A stretch of 44,356 nucleotides of DNA from Methylobacterium sp. J-068 (GTDB lineage: Bacteria; Pseudomonadota; Alphaproteobacteria; Rhizobiales; Beijerinckiaceae). The notes under the pieces are model-generated. The model had not been told where the DNA came from and did no database searches. It saw only the letters and a list, made by a program, of their open reading frames with translations. Where the stretch lies: positions 1 to 44,356 of the forward strand of contig NZ_JAKSXY010000020.1 of assembly GCF_022829445.1 (NCBI RefSeq), written 5' to 3'. Position numbers and translations under genes: made by a program. Shown in pieces: positions 7,737-14,971 of this stretch (the stretch's first letter is position 1; each line of letters opens with the position of its first letter).

Positions 7737-8084
7737 ACGTGGCGGGCGCTCGAGATGCCTGATCCGTCTCGTTGGGCCGAGCCGACAGGCGATGATGTCT
7801 TCTGCCGGACCGAGCGCATACGCCATACTCCGCCATGGACTGACACGACTCCTTTCAAGAACAGTAAGGATCCAACGCTCTGAGGAAGTCGGGCCGCTTC
7901 CGGAATGGTTGCTTGGGGTGGTTTTGCGACGATCCGCTTCCAATTGAGTTGTTGAGAAGCGGATGCTGGATGGCATCGGGCGAACCTTCGGAAGTGTTGA
8001 TCTGTAACCTTGTGGGCACACATCGTCGGAAAGCCTTTGGGCACCATTGACGGCGTACCGTTCGGTCTGGCCTCCTGGCGGTCG
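7737..8084. other. Intergenic leader upstream of riboswitch 1
   Basis: About 350 bp without a recognisable gene. It must contain the promoter for the cobalamin-uptake operon. A TTGACG at 8047-8052 could be a -35 element but has no convincing -10 partner. Nothing else was seen. Confidence 0.4.
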
Positions 8085-8256
8085 ACGGTTCCTCTCTGGA
8101 GGATCAAAAGGGAACGCAGTGAGGGCTTTCGCCCGATGCCGCGGCTGCCCCCGCAACTGTAAGCGGCGAGCCCATCATCAACACGTCACTGGCGGCCTCA
8201 AGCCTCTGGGAAGACGATGAGAGGGCGGTGACCCGCGAGCCAGGAGACCTGCCGTC
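8085..8256 (+). ncRNA. Cobalamin riboswitch 1 (aptamer)
   Basis: Conserved pieces of the AdoCbl-type aptamer occur in order: AAAGGGAACGCAGTG near the 5' end, GCCGCGGCTGCCCCCGCAAC followed by TGTAAGCGG, the TCACTGG segment, GGGAAGACGATGAG, and the B12 box GAGCCAGGAGACCTGCCG at about 8237-8254. It precedes a BtuB-like receptor gene by about 135 nt. High cobalamin should repress the operon. Confidence 0.95.
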
Positions 8257-8344
8257 AGTCGTGGTCACACGCGAAACGCATCGGGCGGGGTGTCCTGGTG
8301 GGTGTCGAGGCGTCCGGCTGTCCTCTTGGCAGACGAGCGCCCAG

Positions 8345-8384
8345 GCCTCGTTCGCGGTGACGTGCCACAGACGTCGCCCGAGGC
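8345..8384 (+). promoter_or_regulatory. Expression-platform hairpin hiding the ribosome site, riboswitch 1
   Basis: GCCTCG (8345-8350) pairs with CGAGGC (8379-8384), and inside it GGTGACG (8356-8362) pairs with CGTCGCC (8372-8378) with one G-U. The 3' strand contains GAGG, the only plausible Shine-Dalgarno before the ATG at 8392. The same hairpin occurs before the second riboswitch-controlled gene. Translational control is therefore likely. Confidence 0.7.
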
Positions 8385-8391
8385 TTGTCCC

Positions 8392-10371
8392 ATGTCCTTT
8401 CCCTCCCGATCCGCGTGCCTGCGCACGCTCGTGCTCGCCTGCGCCTCCCTTCCCGTATCCGCCCTGGCGCAACAGGCCGCCGCCCCCTTCGCCGATGTCC
8501 CGCGCGGGGCCGAGGCGGCCGTCACGCTCTCCGAGCTTTCCGTCTCCGCCACCGGCGTTCCGACCCCGGTCGACCAGGTCGGATCAAGCGTCACCGTGCT
8601 CACCGCCGCCACCCTGGAGGCCCAGCAGCGCCGCACCGTCCCGGATGCCCTCCAGCAGGTGCCGGGCCTCAACGTCGTGCAGACCGGCGGCCCGGGTGGC
8701 CAGACCTCGGTGTTCATCCGTGGCTCGAACTCGAACCATGTGAAAGTGCTCGTCGACGGAATCGACGCGACCGACCCGTCGAACCCGAACGGCTCCTTCG
8801 ACTTCGGGCAGCTCCTGACCGACGACCTCTCGCGTATCGAGGTGCTCAGGGGTCCCCAGAGCGGCCTCTACGGCAGCGACGCCATCGGCGGTGCGATCTC
8901 CTTCACGACAAAGCGTGGCGAGGGACCGGCCAGGGCGAGCGTGCGCATCGAGGGCGGCTCGTTCGGTACTTTCAACCAAAGCGGCAGGATCAGCGGGTCG
9001 GAGGACGGCTTCGACTATTCGGTCTCGATCCAGCACGTCCGTGCGGCCGCGACGCCGGTGACGCCGCCGAACCTCGTCCCGTTCGGCCGGGCGATCCATC
9101 CGAATTTTTACGATAACGAGACCGTCTCGGCGAAGTTCGGCTACCAGTTCACCGACACCTTCCGCATCAACTCGGTGACGCGCTTCATCAACTCGCGCCT
9201 GCTGTTCACCGGCACCGACTACAGCACCTTCCCGGCCTTCCCGGCGGCGTTCCGGAGTGCCGCCGACGTGCAGCAGGTATTCATCCGCAACGAGGCCGAA
9301 TGGACGCCGTTCGCCGGCTTCCACAACCTCTTCGCCGTCAACTACTCGAACCTGTTCAACCGGCAGCAGGGCCCCCTCGATCCGCTTGTGACGCCGGACG
9401 CGACGACGGGCTTGGGCGAGCGCACCCTCTACGAATACCGCGGCGACTATCAGATCTCGCCCGGCAACCTCGTCCTGTTCGGGGCGCAGCGCGATGACGA
9501 GAGCCTGTCGACCACCGACCCGAGCCCGTTCGGGGCCGGCAACCTGCGGGCGAGGAACGGCAATACCGCCGGCTACGCCGAGGCGCAGCTGACGCCGTTC
9601 GACCGGGCCTCGCTCATCGCCAACATCCGCCACGACGAGAACGACGCCTTTGGGCCGGCCACCACCTTCCGCGTCGCGCCGAGCTACATCCTGCCCTTCA
9701 CCGAGACCCGGATCAAAGGCAGCGTCGGCACCGGCTTCAAGGCGCCGACCTTGAGCCAGTTGTTCCAGAACTTCCCGGCGTCCAACTTCTTCGCCAACCC
9801 CAACCTCAAGCCGGAGGAGAGCCTCGGGTACGACGCCGGTATCGAGCAGCCGCTGGGGGATCGTATCCTCGTCGGCGCGACCTACTACGCCAACGACTTC
9901 AAGAATCTCATCACCGCGAACGCGACCTTCACCTCGAACGAGAACGTCGGCCGGGCCGCGTCGTACGGGGCGGAAGCCTTCGTCGCCGTCCGGTTCTCCG
10001 ATACTCTTACGGGCCGGGTCGACTATACCAACACGGTGACCAAGAACGAGATCACCAACCAGGAGCTCCTGCGCCGGCCCCGCCACAAGGGCAGCGCGAC
10101 AGCCTTCTGGACACCCCTCCCGGGCCTGACCGTCAGCGGCACCGTGATCGTGCTCGGCCACTTCGTCGACGGCAACCGAGACTTCTCGGTGGCCCGGCTC
10201 AAGAACCCGGGCTTCACCCTGGTCAATCTCGCGGTGAACTACGACGTCAGCGAGACGGTGAGCGTGTTCGGGCGGGTCGATAACCTGTTTGATCGTCGCT
10301 ACGAGAACCCCACCGGTTTTCTTGGCGCTGGCCTCGCCGTGTACGGCGGCGTCCGCCTGACCACGTTTTGA
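8392..10371 (+). CDS. btuB: TonB-dependent cobalamin receptor, BtuB-like
   Basis: An outer-membrane beta-barrel importer of 659 residues powered by TonB. It has a signal peptide (cleavage after about residue 26, SALA-QQ), a TonB-box-like stretch (TLSELSVSATG), a plug domain (VPDALQQVPGLNVVQTGGPG, then IEVLRGPQSGLYGSDAIGGAI) and a 22-strand-type barrel ending in Phe. The start at 8392 was chosen because the longer in-frame extension to 8290 overlaps the riboswitch leader, while 8392 opens a clean signal peptide just after the SD-hiding hairpin. A cobalamin riboswitch upstream and a BtuFCD-like ABC system directly downstream support cobalamin or another corrinoid as substrate. Confidence 0.9.
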   Translation: MSFPSRSACLRTLVLACASLPVSALAQQAAAPFADVPRGAEAAVTLSELSVSATGVPTPVDQVGSSVTVLTAATLEAQQRRTVPDALQQVPGLNVVQTGGPGGQTSVFIRGSNSNHVKVLVDGIDATDPSNPNGSFDFGQLLTDDLSRIEVLRGPQSGLYGSDAIGGAISFTTKRGEGPARASVRIEGGSFGTFNQSGRISGSEDGFDYSVSIQHVRAAATPVTPPNLVPFGRAIHPNFYDNETVSAKFGYQFTDTFRINSVTRFINSRLLFTGTDYSTFPAFPAAFRSAADVQQVFIRNEAEWTPFAGFHNLFAVNYSNLFNRQQGPLDPLVTPDATTGLGERTLYEYRGDYQISPGNLVLFGAQRDDESLSTTDPSPFGAGNLRARNGNTAGYAEAQLTPFDRASLIANIRHDENDAFGPATTFRVAPSYILPFTETRIKGSVGTGFKAPTLSQLFQNFPASNFFANPNLKPEESLGYDAGIEQPLGDRILVGATYYANDFKNLITANATFTSNENVGRAASYGAEAFVAVRFSDTLTGRVDYTNTVTKNEITNQELLRRPRHKGSATAFWTPLPGLTVSGTVIVLGHFVDGNRDFSVARLKNPGFTLVNLAVNYDVSETVSVFGRVDNLFDRRYENPTGFLGAGLAVYGGVRLTTF

Positions 10372-10379
10372 GACCGCCG

Positions 10380-11240
10380 ATGGCACGACGGTCCGGCTTC
10401 GCGGTCCTAACGGTGATGCTGGCGGTCAGCCAAACCTGGTCGATTGCCGGTGGGATGGCCGCCCCGGCGTCCGGAGGACTCCGGCACGTCGTCTCGATGA
10501 ACCTCTGCGCGGACGAACTTGTGCTCCGGCTTGCCGACCGCGATCAGGTTACCGCCGTGACCTACCTCGCCCACGACCCGCGCGGCTCGACCGTCGCGCG
10601 GGAGGCCGCCGGCATCGCGGTGACGCGCGGCCTGTCGGAGGAGATCGTTGCCCTCCGGCCCGACCTCGTCGTCGCCGGTGCCTTCACGACACGGACCACG
10701 GTGGGCCTGCTCAAGCGCGTCGGCTTCCCCCTCCTCGAACTCGGCGTACCCCACGACTTCGACGGGGTGCGGGCGCAGATTCGGACCGTCGCCGCGGCCC
10801 TCGGGCACCCGGCGCGCGGCGAGGCCATGGTCTCGGCCCTCGACGCGCGCCTGGCCGAGGTGGTGCCGGCGGCCAAGCCGCTCCGGGCCCTCGTCATGCG
10901 TCCGAACGCCTTCACGGTGGCCCCCGGCAGCCTTGGCGACGCGGTGATCCGCGCCGCCGGCCTCGTTAACGTCGCCGCCGAACTCGGCCGCGACCGCTTC
11001 GGGCAGGTCCCGCTGGAGGCCGCGGCCTTCGCCGATGCCGACCTGATCGTCCTCGATGAGGGGGAGCCCGGCAGGCCATCGCTCGCCGACGCCCTGCTGC
11101 ATCACCCCGTCCTCGACGCGCTGCGCCGGCAGGGGCGCACCGTCTCGATTCCGAACCGGCTCTGGACCTGTCCGGGTCCGCAGGTCGCCGAGGTCGTGGC
11201 CTTGCTCGCGGCAGCCGCGCGCGACAGGGCAACGCGATGA
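10380..11240 (+). CDS. btuF: Periplasmic cobalamin-binding protein, BtuF-like
   Basis: The ABC-importer binding protein (286 residues) is of the helical-backbone (TroA/BtuF) class. It has a signal peptide (about residues 1-28), then HVVSMNLCADELVLRLADRD, the usual opening of BtuF-type proteins, and EEIVALRPDLVVAGAF at the first lobe end. The start is ATG 10380; a TTG at 10368 that overlaps the btuB stop is the alternative. It overlaps the permease gene by 4 bp (ATGA), so the operon is tightly coupled. The substrate is inferred from riboswitch and receptor; siderophore binding proteins share the fold. Confidence 0.85.
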   Translation: MARRSGFAVLTVMLAVSQTWSIAGGMAAPASGGLRHVVSMNLCADELVLRLADRDQVTAVTYLAHDPRGSTVAREAAGIAVTRGLSEEIVALRPDLVVAGAFTTRTTVGLLKRVGFPLLELGVPHDFDGVRAQIRTVAAALGHPARGEAMVSALDARLAEVVPAAKPLRALVMRPNAFTVAPGSLGDAVIRAAGLVNVAAELGRDRFGQVPLEAAAFADADLIVLDEGEPGRPSLADALLHHPVLDALRRQGRTVSIPNRLWTCPGPQVAEVVALLAAAARDRATR

Positions 11241-12271
11241 ACGCCCCCATGCGGGCGCCCGTCCGGATCGAAGGCCGCCCCCCTGGACGCCGGACCGTCA
11301 TCGGATGCCTCGCCCTGCTGGTCGTCCTGCTCACGGGCGCGTCCATCGCGGTCGGCTACGCCCCCTTCGACGTTCCCGCAGCGGCCGGCGACCTCCTTGC
11401 CGGACGGGCGACGCTGCCGGCCCTGGTGCTCTGGGAACTGCGCCTGCCGCGCGCCTTGCTCGGGGGTCTCGTCGGCTTCAGTCTCGGGCTGACCGGTGCG
11501 GCGATGCAGGGCTACCTCCGCAACCCCCTCGCCGATCCGGGCATCCTCGGCATCTCCTCGGCGGCGGCCCTCGGGGCCGTGGTGGTGTTCTACGGCGGGT
11601 TCGCGGCTTCGTTTGCCCTCGCCCTTCCTTTGGGCGGGATCGCCGGCGCCGCGCTGGCGGCGCTCGCCCTGAACCTCGTCGCCACCAGGGGCGGCACCAC
11701 GCTGGGATTGATCCTCGCCGGCGTCGCCCTGTCGAGCTTGGCCGGCGCCATGACGGCGCTGGCGCTCAACCTGTCGCCCAACCCCTACGCGGCCCTGGAG
11801 ATCGTGTTCTGGCTGATGGGGTCGCTCGCCGACCGCAGCATGGACCATGTCTGGCTTTGCCTGCCGCTGATGGCGGTGGGCTGGGGCCTGATGCTGTCCA
11901 CGGCTCGCGCGCTCGATGCCCTGACGCTGGGCGAGGACACGGCCGCGAGCCTCGGCTTCCATCTGGTCTCGGTCCGCCTGCGCCTCGTCACGGGCGCGGC
12001 ACTCGCCGTGGGCAGCGGCGTCGCCGTCAGCGGCGCCATCGGATTCGTCGGCCTCGTCGTGCCGCACCTCGTACGACCCCTGGTCGGCGCACGTCCCGGT
12101 GCCAGCCTGTGGCCGAGCGGACTGGCGGGGGCCGCGCTGGTACTCGCGGCGGATCTGGGCGTTCGTCTCTTGGCGACGCGCCCGGAACTCAAGCTCGGTG
12201 TGGTGACGGCGCTCGTTGGGGCACCGTTCCTGATCGTGCTCCTCCTGCGTGGGCGAGGGCGCGACGCATGA
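11237..12271 (+). CDS. btuC: Cobalamin ABC permease, FecCD/BtuC-like
   Basis: An inner-membrane permease of 344 residues with about ten predicted membrane helices. Family motifs include LRLPRALLGGLVGFSLGLTG, QGYLRNPLADPGILGISSAA and GAIGFVGLVVPHLVRPLVG. The ATGA overlap with btuF and another with btuD indicate one transcript. FecCD permeases serve siderophores, haem and cobalamin; the riboswitch points to cobalamin. Confidence 0.9.
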   Translation: MNAPMRAPVRIEGRPPGRRTVIGCLALLVVLLTGASIAVGYAPFDVPAAAGDLLAGRATLPALVLWELRLPRALLGGLVGFSLGLTGAAMQGYLRNPLADPGILGISSAAALGAVVVFYGGFAASFALALPLGGIAGAALAALALNLVATRGGTTLGLILAGVALSSLAGAMTALALNLSPNPYAALEIVFWLMGSLADRSMDHVWLCLPLMAVGWGLMLSTARALDALTLGEDTAASLGFHLVSVRLRLVTGAALAVGSGVAVSGAIGFVGLVVPHLVRPLVGARPGASLWPSGLAGAALVLAADLGVRLLATRPELKLGVVTALVGAPFLIVLLLRGRGRDA

Positions 12272-13086
12272 GCCTCGCGACCGCCGCCCTCGATGTCCGC
12301 CTCGGCGGCCGTGCCATCCTCTCGAATGTCAGCCTGTCCCTGGAACGCAGGGCCCTCGTCGGTCTGGTCGGTCCGAACGGCGCCGGCAAGACCACCCTCC
12401 TGCGTTCCCTCGCGGGCTTGGTCGCCCCGACCAAAGGCCGCGTGGATCTCGACGGTATGCCGCTCAAGGGCATTTCCCGCGACGCGCGCGCCAAGCGCAT
12501 CGCGGTCCTTTTCCAGGGCGCGGGGGCCGGTTGGCCGATGCAGGTGCGTGACCTCGTCGCTCTCGGGCGGCTACCGCATCGACGCGCGTTCGGTGGCCTC
12601 GATGCCGCCGATCACGCCGCCATAAATCGAGCGATGGCACGGACCGATGTCGCGCGCTTCGCCGAGCGGACCGAACCGACCCTATCCACAGGCGAGCGGA
12701 TGCGTGTGCTGCTGGCGCGGGCGCTTGCCGTCGAAGCGGAGTGGTTGTTGGCCGACGAACCGATCACCGCTCTCGACCCGGCCCACCAGCTCGACGCCAT
12801 GACGCTGTTGCGGAGCGTGGCCCTGGCCGGCACCGGCGTCGTCGCCGTCCTGCACGACCTCTCTCTCGCGGCCCGGTTCTGCGACCGGATCGTGGTCCTC
12901 GGCGAGGGACGTGTCGCCGCCGATGGACACCCGGACGTTGCGTTGAACGACCGGCTGCTTTCGGACGTCTTCGGCGTCACGGTGTGCCGTGGGGCCGGAC
13001 CGGACGGAACCGCCTATATCCTGCCCTGGAACCGTTCGGGGCCCCATACGGAGGAGATCGATGCAGCCTTCCCGAAACAGCCCTGA
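12268..13086 (+). CDS. btuD: Cobalamin ABC ATPase, BtuD-like
   Basis: The ATPase of the uptake system (272 residues). Walker A is GPNGAGKTT (residues 35-43), the signature is LSTGERMRVLLARALA and Walker B is WLLADEPITALD, with the switch His in VAVLHDLSLAARFCD. The signature reads LSTGE instead of LSGGQ, a variation seen in some FecE/BtuD-type ATPases. The start at 12268 overlaps the permease stop by 4 bp; the frame is open far upstream, but that part is the shadow of btuC. Its 3' end overlaps the next gene by 26 bp. Confidence 0.9.
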   Translation: MSLATAALDVRLGGRAILSNVSLSLERRALVGLVGPNGAGKTTLLRSLAGLVAPTKGRVDLDGMPLKGISRDARAKRIAVLFQGAGAGWPMQVRDLVALGRLPHRRAFGGLDAADHAAINRAMARTDVARFAERTEPTLSTGERMRVLLARALAVEAEWLLADEPITALDPAHQLDAMTLLRSVALAGTGVVAVLHDLSLAARFCDRIVVLGEGRVAADGHPDVALNDRLLSDVFGVTVCRGAGPDGTAYILPWNRSGPHTEEIDAAFPKQP

Positions 13087-14020
13087 TGCCACCGTCGCCC
13101 TTCTTCGCGGTGCGCTGGCCGATCCGACCACGGCCTGGAGCCTGGGCAGCTTCGGTGCGATCGCCGAGTTCATGCGCGATCCCGACGAACCCGTCGTGGC
13201 GCTGCCGGACGAGCGCCTGGGCCTTGCGACCGCGCGCGGGGCCATCGCCCTGACCCCGAGCTCCGACCTGCGGCCCATCGCCTACGAGACGGCCGTCTCG
13301 TCCGGCTGGAACCACGCGCTCGCGCTTTGCCTGCCGGAGGCGACCTGCGCGATGAACCGCAGGACCGTGGTGACGGAGCTTGGGCCCGACCGGAACGCCG
13401 CCCGGGTCGAGGATCGCGACGACATCCTGTTCGATCTCGGTCTTGGCCTTCTCGCGGTGGATGCCTGCGTGCGGGTACGCGATCCGGAGGCCGTCGAGCG
13501 GCTGCGGGCCGGCGTCGGCATGCCGCTGTTCGACCACGCCAATCCCATCGGGCCGCATCTCGTCGCCATGAGCCCGCACCGGGTGTTCCTGGCGCGGATC
13601 GGGCGCGTCGAGGTCTATGCCCCGATCCCCGGCCCCGGCGGCACCAGCCCGGAGGGGCCGCACACGCACGTGCTGCCGAAGCTCCTGCGCAGCGGTCGGA
13701 CCCATGCCGCCACGACGCCGATCCCGGCGGGCTGGGTCCCCTGCGGCGGCCTGCACCCGGCCCATCCCTACAAGGACATGATGGGCGAACGCATCGCCTT
13801 TGACGCCGGACGCTACGAAGCGTTCCAAGAGATGCTCGACCAGTGGGGTGATCCGGAACTCGTGGCGATCAAGCGCGGCGGGTCCGAGGCGCCCGGCGGC
13901 ACGGTGTCGACCCGCCACGCCCAGGGCGCACGCCGGGTCGCCGAGGCCCAGGCGCGTTACCTGCGCGGCGAGATCATCGAGGCCACGGCCGACGACGAGG
14001 ATGCGGAGGCGACAGCCTGA
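13061..14020 (+). CDS. Conserved protein of unknown function in cobalamin-uptake operon
   Basis: 319 residues, no signal peptide or membrane segment. I do not recognise the family. Visible features: a Cys in CLPEATCAMNRRTVVTELG, a well-ordered His/Gly-rich middle (GGTSPEGPHTHVLPKLL, then GLHPAHPYKDMMGE) that could bind a metal, and an acidic C-terminus (ATADDEDAEATA). The start ATG 13061 follows GGAGGAG (13051-13057) and lies inside the end of btuD, so it is translationally coupled. Its place between the ABC ATPase and a P-loop protein suggests a role in corrinoid or cobalt handling after uptake. That is inference only. Confidence 0.75.
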   Translation: MQPSRNSPDATVALLRGALADPTTAWSLGSFGAIAEFMRDPDEPVVALPDERLGLATARGAIALTPSSDLRPIAYETAVSSGWNHALALCLPEATCAMNRRTVVTELGPDRNAARVEDRDDILFDLGLGLLAVDACVRVRDPEAVERLRAGVGMPLFDHANPIGPHLVAMSPHRVFLARIGRVEVYAPIPGPGGTSPEGPHTHVLPKLLRSGRTHAATTPIPAGWVPCGGLHPAHPYKDMMGERIAFDAGRYEAFQEMLDQWGDPELVAIKRGGSEAPGGTVSTRHAQGARRVAEAQARYLRGEIIEATADDEDAEATA

Positions 14021-14022
14021 TC

Positions 14023-14577
14023 GTGACCCGGACGGCGCCCGGCAGAAATCGTCCGGGGGCGCCCCAAAGGGTGATCGGCCTGATCGGCTGCCCGGGCGCG
14101 GGGAAGACGACCTACGCCCGCCGCTTCGACCCCCTCGACGGTTGGGTCCACCTCACCCTCGACGATTTCCGTCAGGCCCTCTGGCCGCCGGACCGGCAGG
14201 TCTACTGGCAACTCAGGCAAGGCTCGCATGACGATGCGGCCCGGGACGTCCTGCACCGGGTCAAGGAAGCGGCCCTGGAGGCCGCCCTGGCGAGCGGCTT
14301 CAGCGTCGTGATGGCGGACACCCATCTCACCAGACCTGTGTTCGAGCGCGAGCTCGGGATCGTGGCCCGTCACGGGCTCACCGTGGAGTGGAAAGTGTTC
14401 GACGTGTCGTGGGAGGTCCTGAAGGCTCGCAACGCGGAGCGCGGTCGCGTGGACCCGTCGCATCGCCAGCCGGATGAGGTGCTCCGGTTCACCTACGAGG
14501 TATTCCGATCCCCGGACGCGTGGTGGCGTGACTTGCCGCCGGATCAGGTCGAGGTCCTGACCTACCGGACAGGATGA
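14023..14577 (+). CDS. P-loop kinase-like ATP-binding protein (AAA_33/polynucleotide-kinase type)
   Basis: A 184-residue P-loop protein. Walker A is GLIGCPGAGKTTYARRF, followed by LTLDDFRQALW, where the Asp pair matches the substrate-binding region of zeta-toxin/T4 polynucleotide kinase-like folds, and a lid-like segment RNAERGRVDPSHRQPDEVL. It begins with GTG 2 bp after the preceding stop, so it is the last gene of the cobalamin operon. The substrate is unknown; kinases of this type phosphorylate small molecules or nucleic-acid ends. Cobinamide kinase (CobU) is a different family, so I would not call it that. Confidence 0.75.
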   Translation: MTRTAPGRNRPGAPQRVIGLIGCPGAGKTTYARRFDPLDGWVHLTLDDFRQALWPPDRQVYWQLRQGSHDDAARDVLHRVKEAALEAALASGFSVVMADTHLTRPVFERELGIVARHGLTVEWKVFDVSWEVLKARNAERGRVDPSHRQPDEVLRFTYEVFRSPDAWWRDLPPDQVEVLTYRTG

Positions 14578-14589
14578 GCGATCCGTCTC

Positions 14590-14635
14590 ACCAAGTGTTG
14601 CGGGCCGGGCATAACCCTCGTGCATCGCACTTGGT
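14590..14635 (+). terminator. Inverted repeat after cobalamin operon (possible terminator)
   Basis: ACCAAGTG (14590-14597) and CACTTGGT (14628-14635) are perfect 8-bp complements with a 30-nt loop, 12 bp after the last operon stop. There is no T tract, so intrinsic termination is uncertain. Confidence 0.35.
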
Positions 14636-14638
14636 CCG

Positions 14639-14666
14639 TTGACGAGCATGGGCGTCGGCATGTTAC
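14639..14666 (+). promoter_or_regulatory. Candidate promoter for riboswitch 2
   Basis: TTGACG (14639-14644) and TGTTAC (14661-14666) are 16 bp apart and match an alphaproteobacterial housekeeping promoter reasonably. The expected transcription start at about 14672 is immediately before the aptamer. Confidence 0.5.
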
Positions 14667-14676
14667 CTCGGCCGTG

Positions 14677-14845
14677 ACGGTTCCTCCCTGGAGGATCAAA
14701 AGGGAACGCGGTGCGGGGGTAGCCCCAACGCCGCGGCTGCCCCCGCAACTGTAAGCGGCGAGCCCTTCGCCACCGACGTCACTGAGCGGCCTCGCTCGGG
14801 AAGACGGTGAAGGGCGGTGACCCGCGAGCCAGGAGACCTGCCGTC
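14677..14845 (+). ncRNA. Cobalamin riboswitch 2 (aptamer)
   Basis: All conserved segments of riboswitch 1 are repeated: AAAAGGGAACGCGGTG, CCGCGGCTGCCCCCGCAACT, TGTAAGCGG, TCACTGAGCGGCC, GGGAAGACGGTGA and the B12 box GAGCCAGGAGACCTGCCG (14826-14843). Variable arms differ from riboswitch 1, so the two are old duplicates or separate recruits. It precedes a siderophore-type TonB receptor gene. Confidence 0.95.
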
Positions 14846-14923
14846 AGTCGTGGTCACACGCGAGACACGCTGGGCGGGGTGCCCCGGCGGGTGTCGGGGC
14901 GTTCGCGTGTCGCGAACGGTTCG

Positions 14924-14963
14924 GCCTCGTTCGCGGTGACGTGCCACTGCCGTCGCCCGAGGC
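14924..14963 (+). promoter_or_regulatory. Expression-platform hairpin hiding the ribosome site, riboswitch 2
   Basis: GCCTCG...CGAGGC with inner GGTGACG...CGTCGCC, nearly identical to 8345-8384. GAGG in the 3' strand is the likely ribosome site for the GTG start at 14972. Confidence 0.7.
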
Positions 14964-14971
14964 CCATCAAC

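Noticed and set aside
14023..14577. Cobinamide kinase (CobU) call for the P-loop protein
   Set aside because: The P-loop context is of AAA_33/polynucleotide kinase type, and the CobU-specific motifs I know are absent.
14807..14971. Longer start of the second TonB receptor, and the similar extension 8290-8391 of the first
   Set aside because: Both extensions lie in riboswitch leader RNA and hairpins; clean signal peptides start after them.
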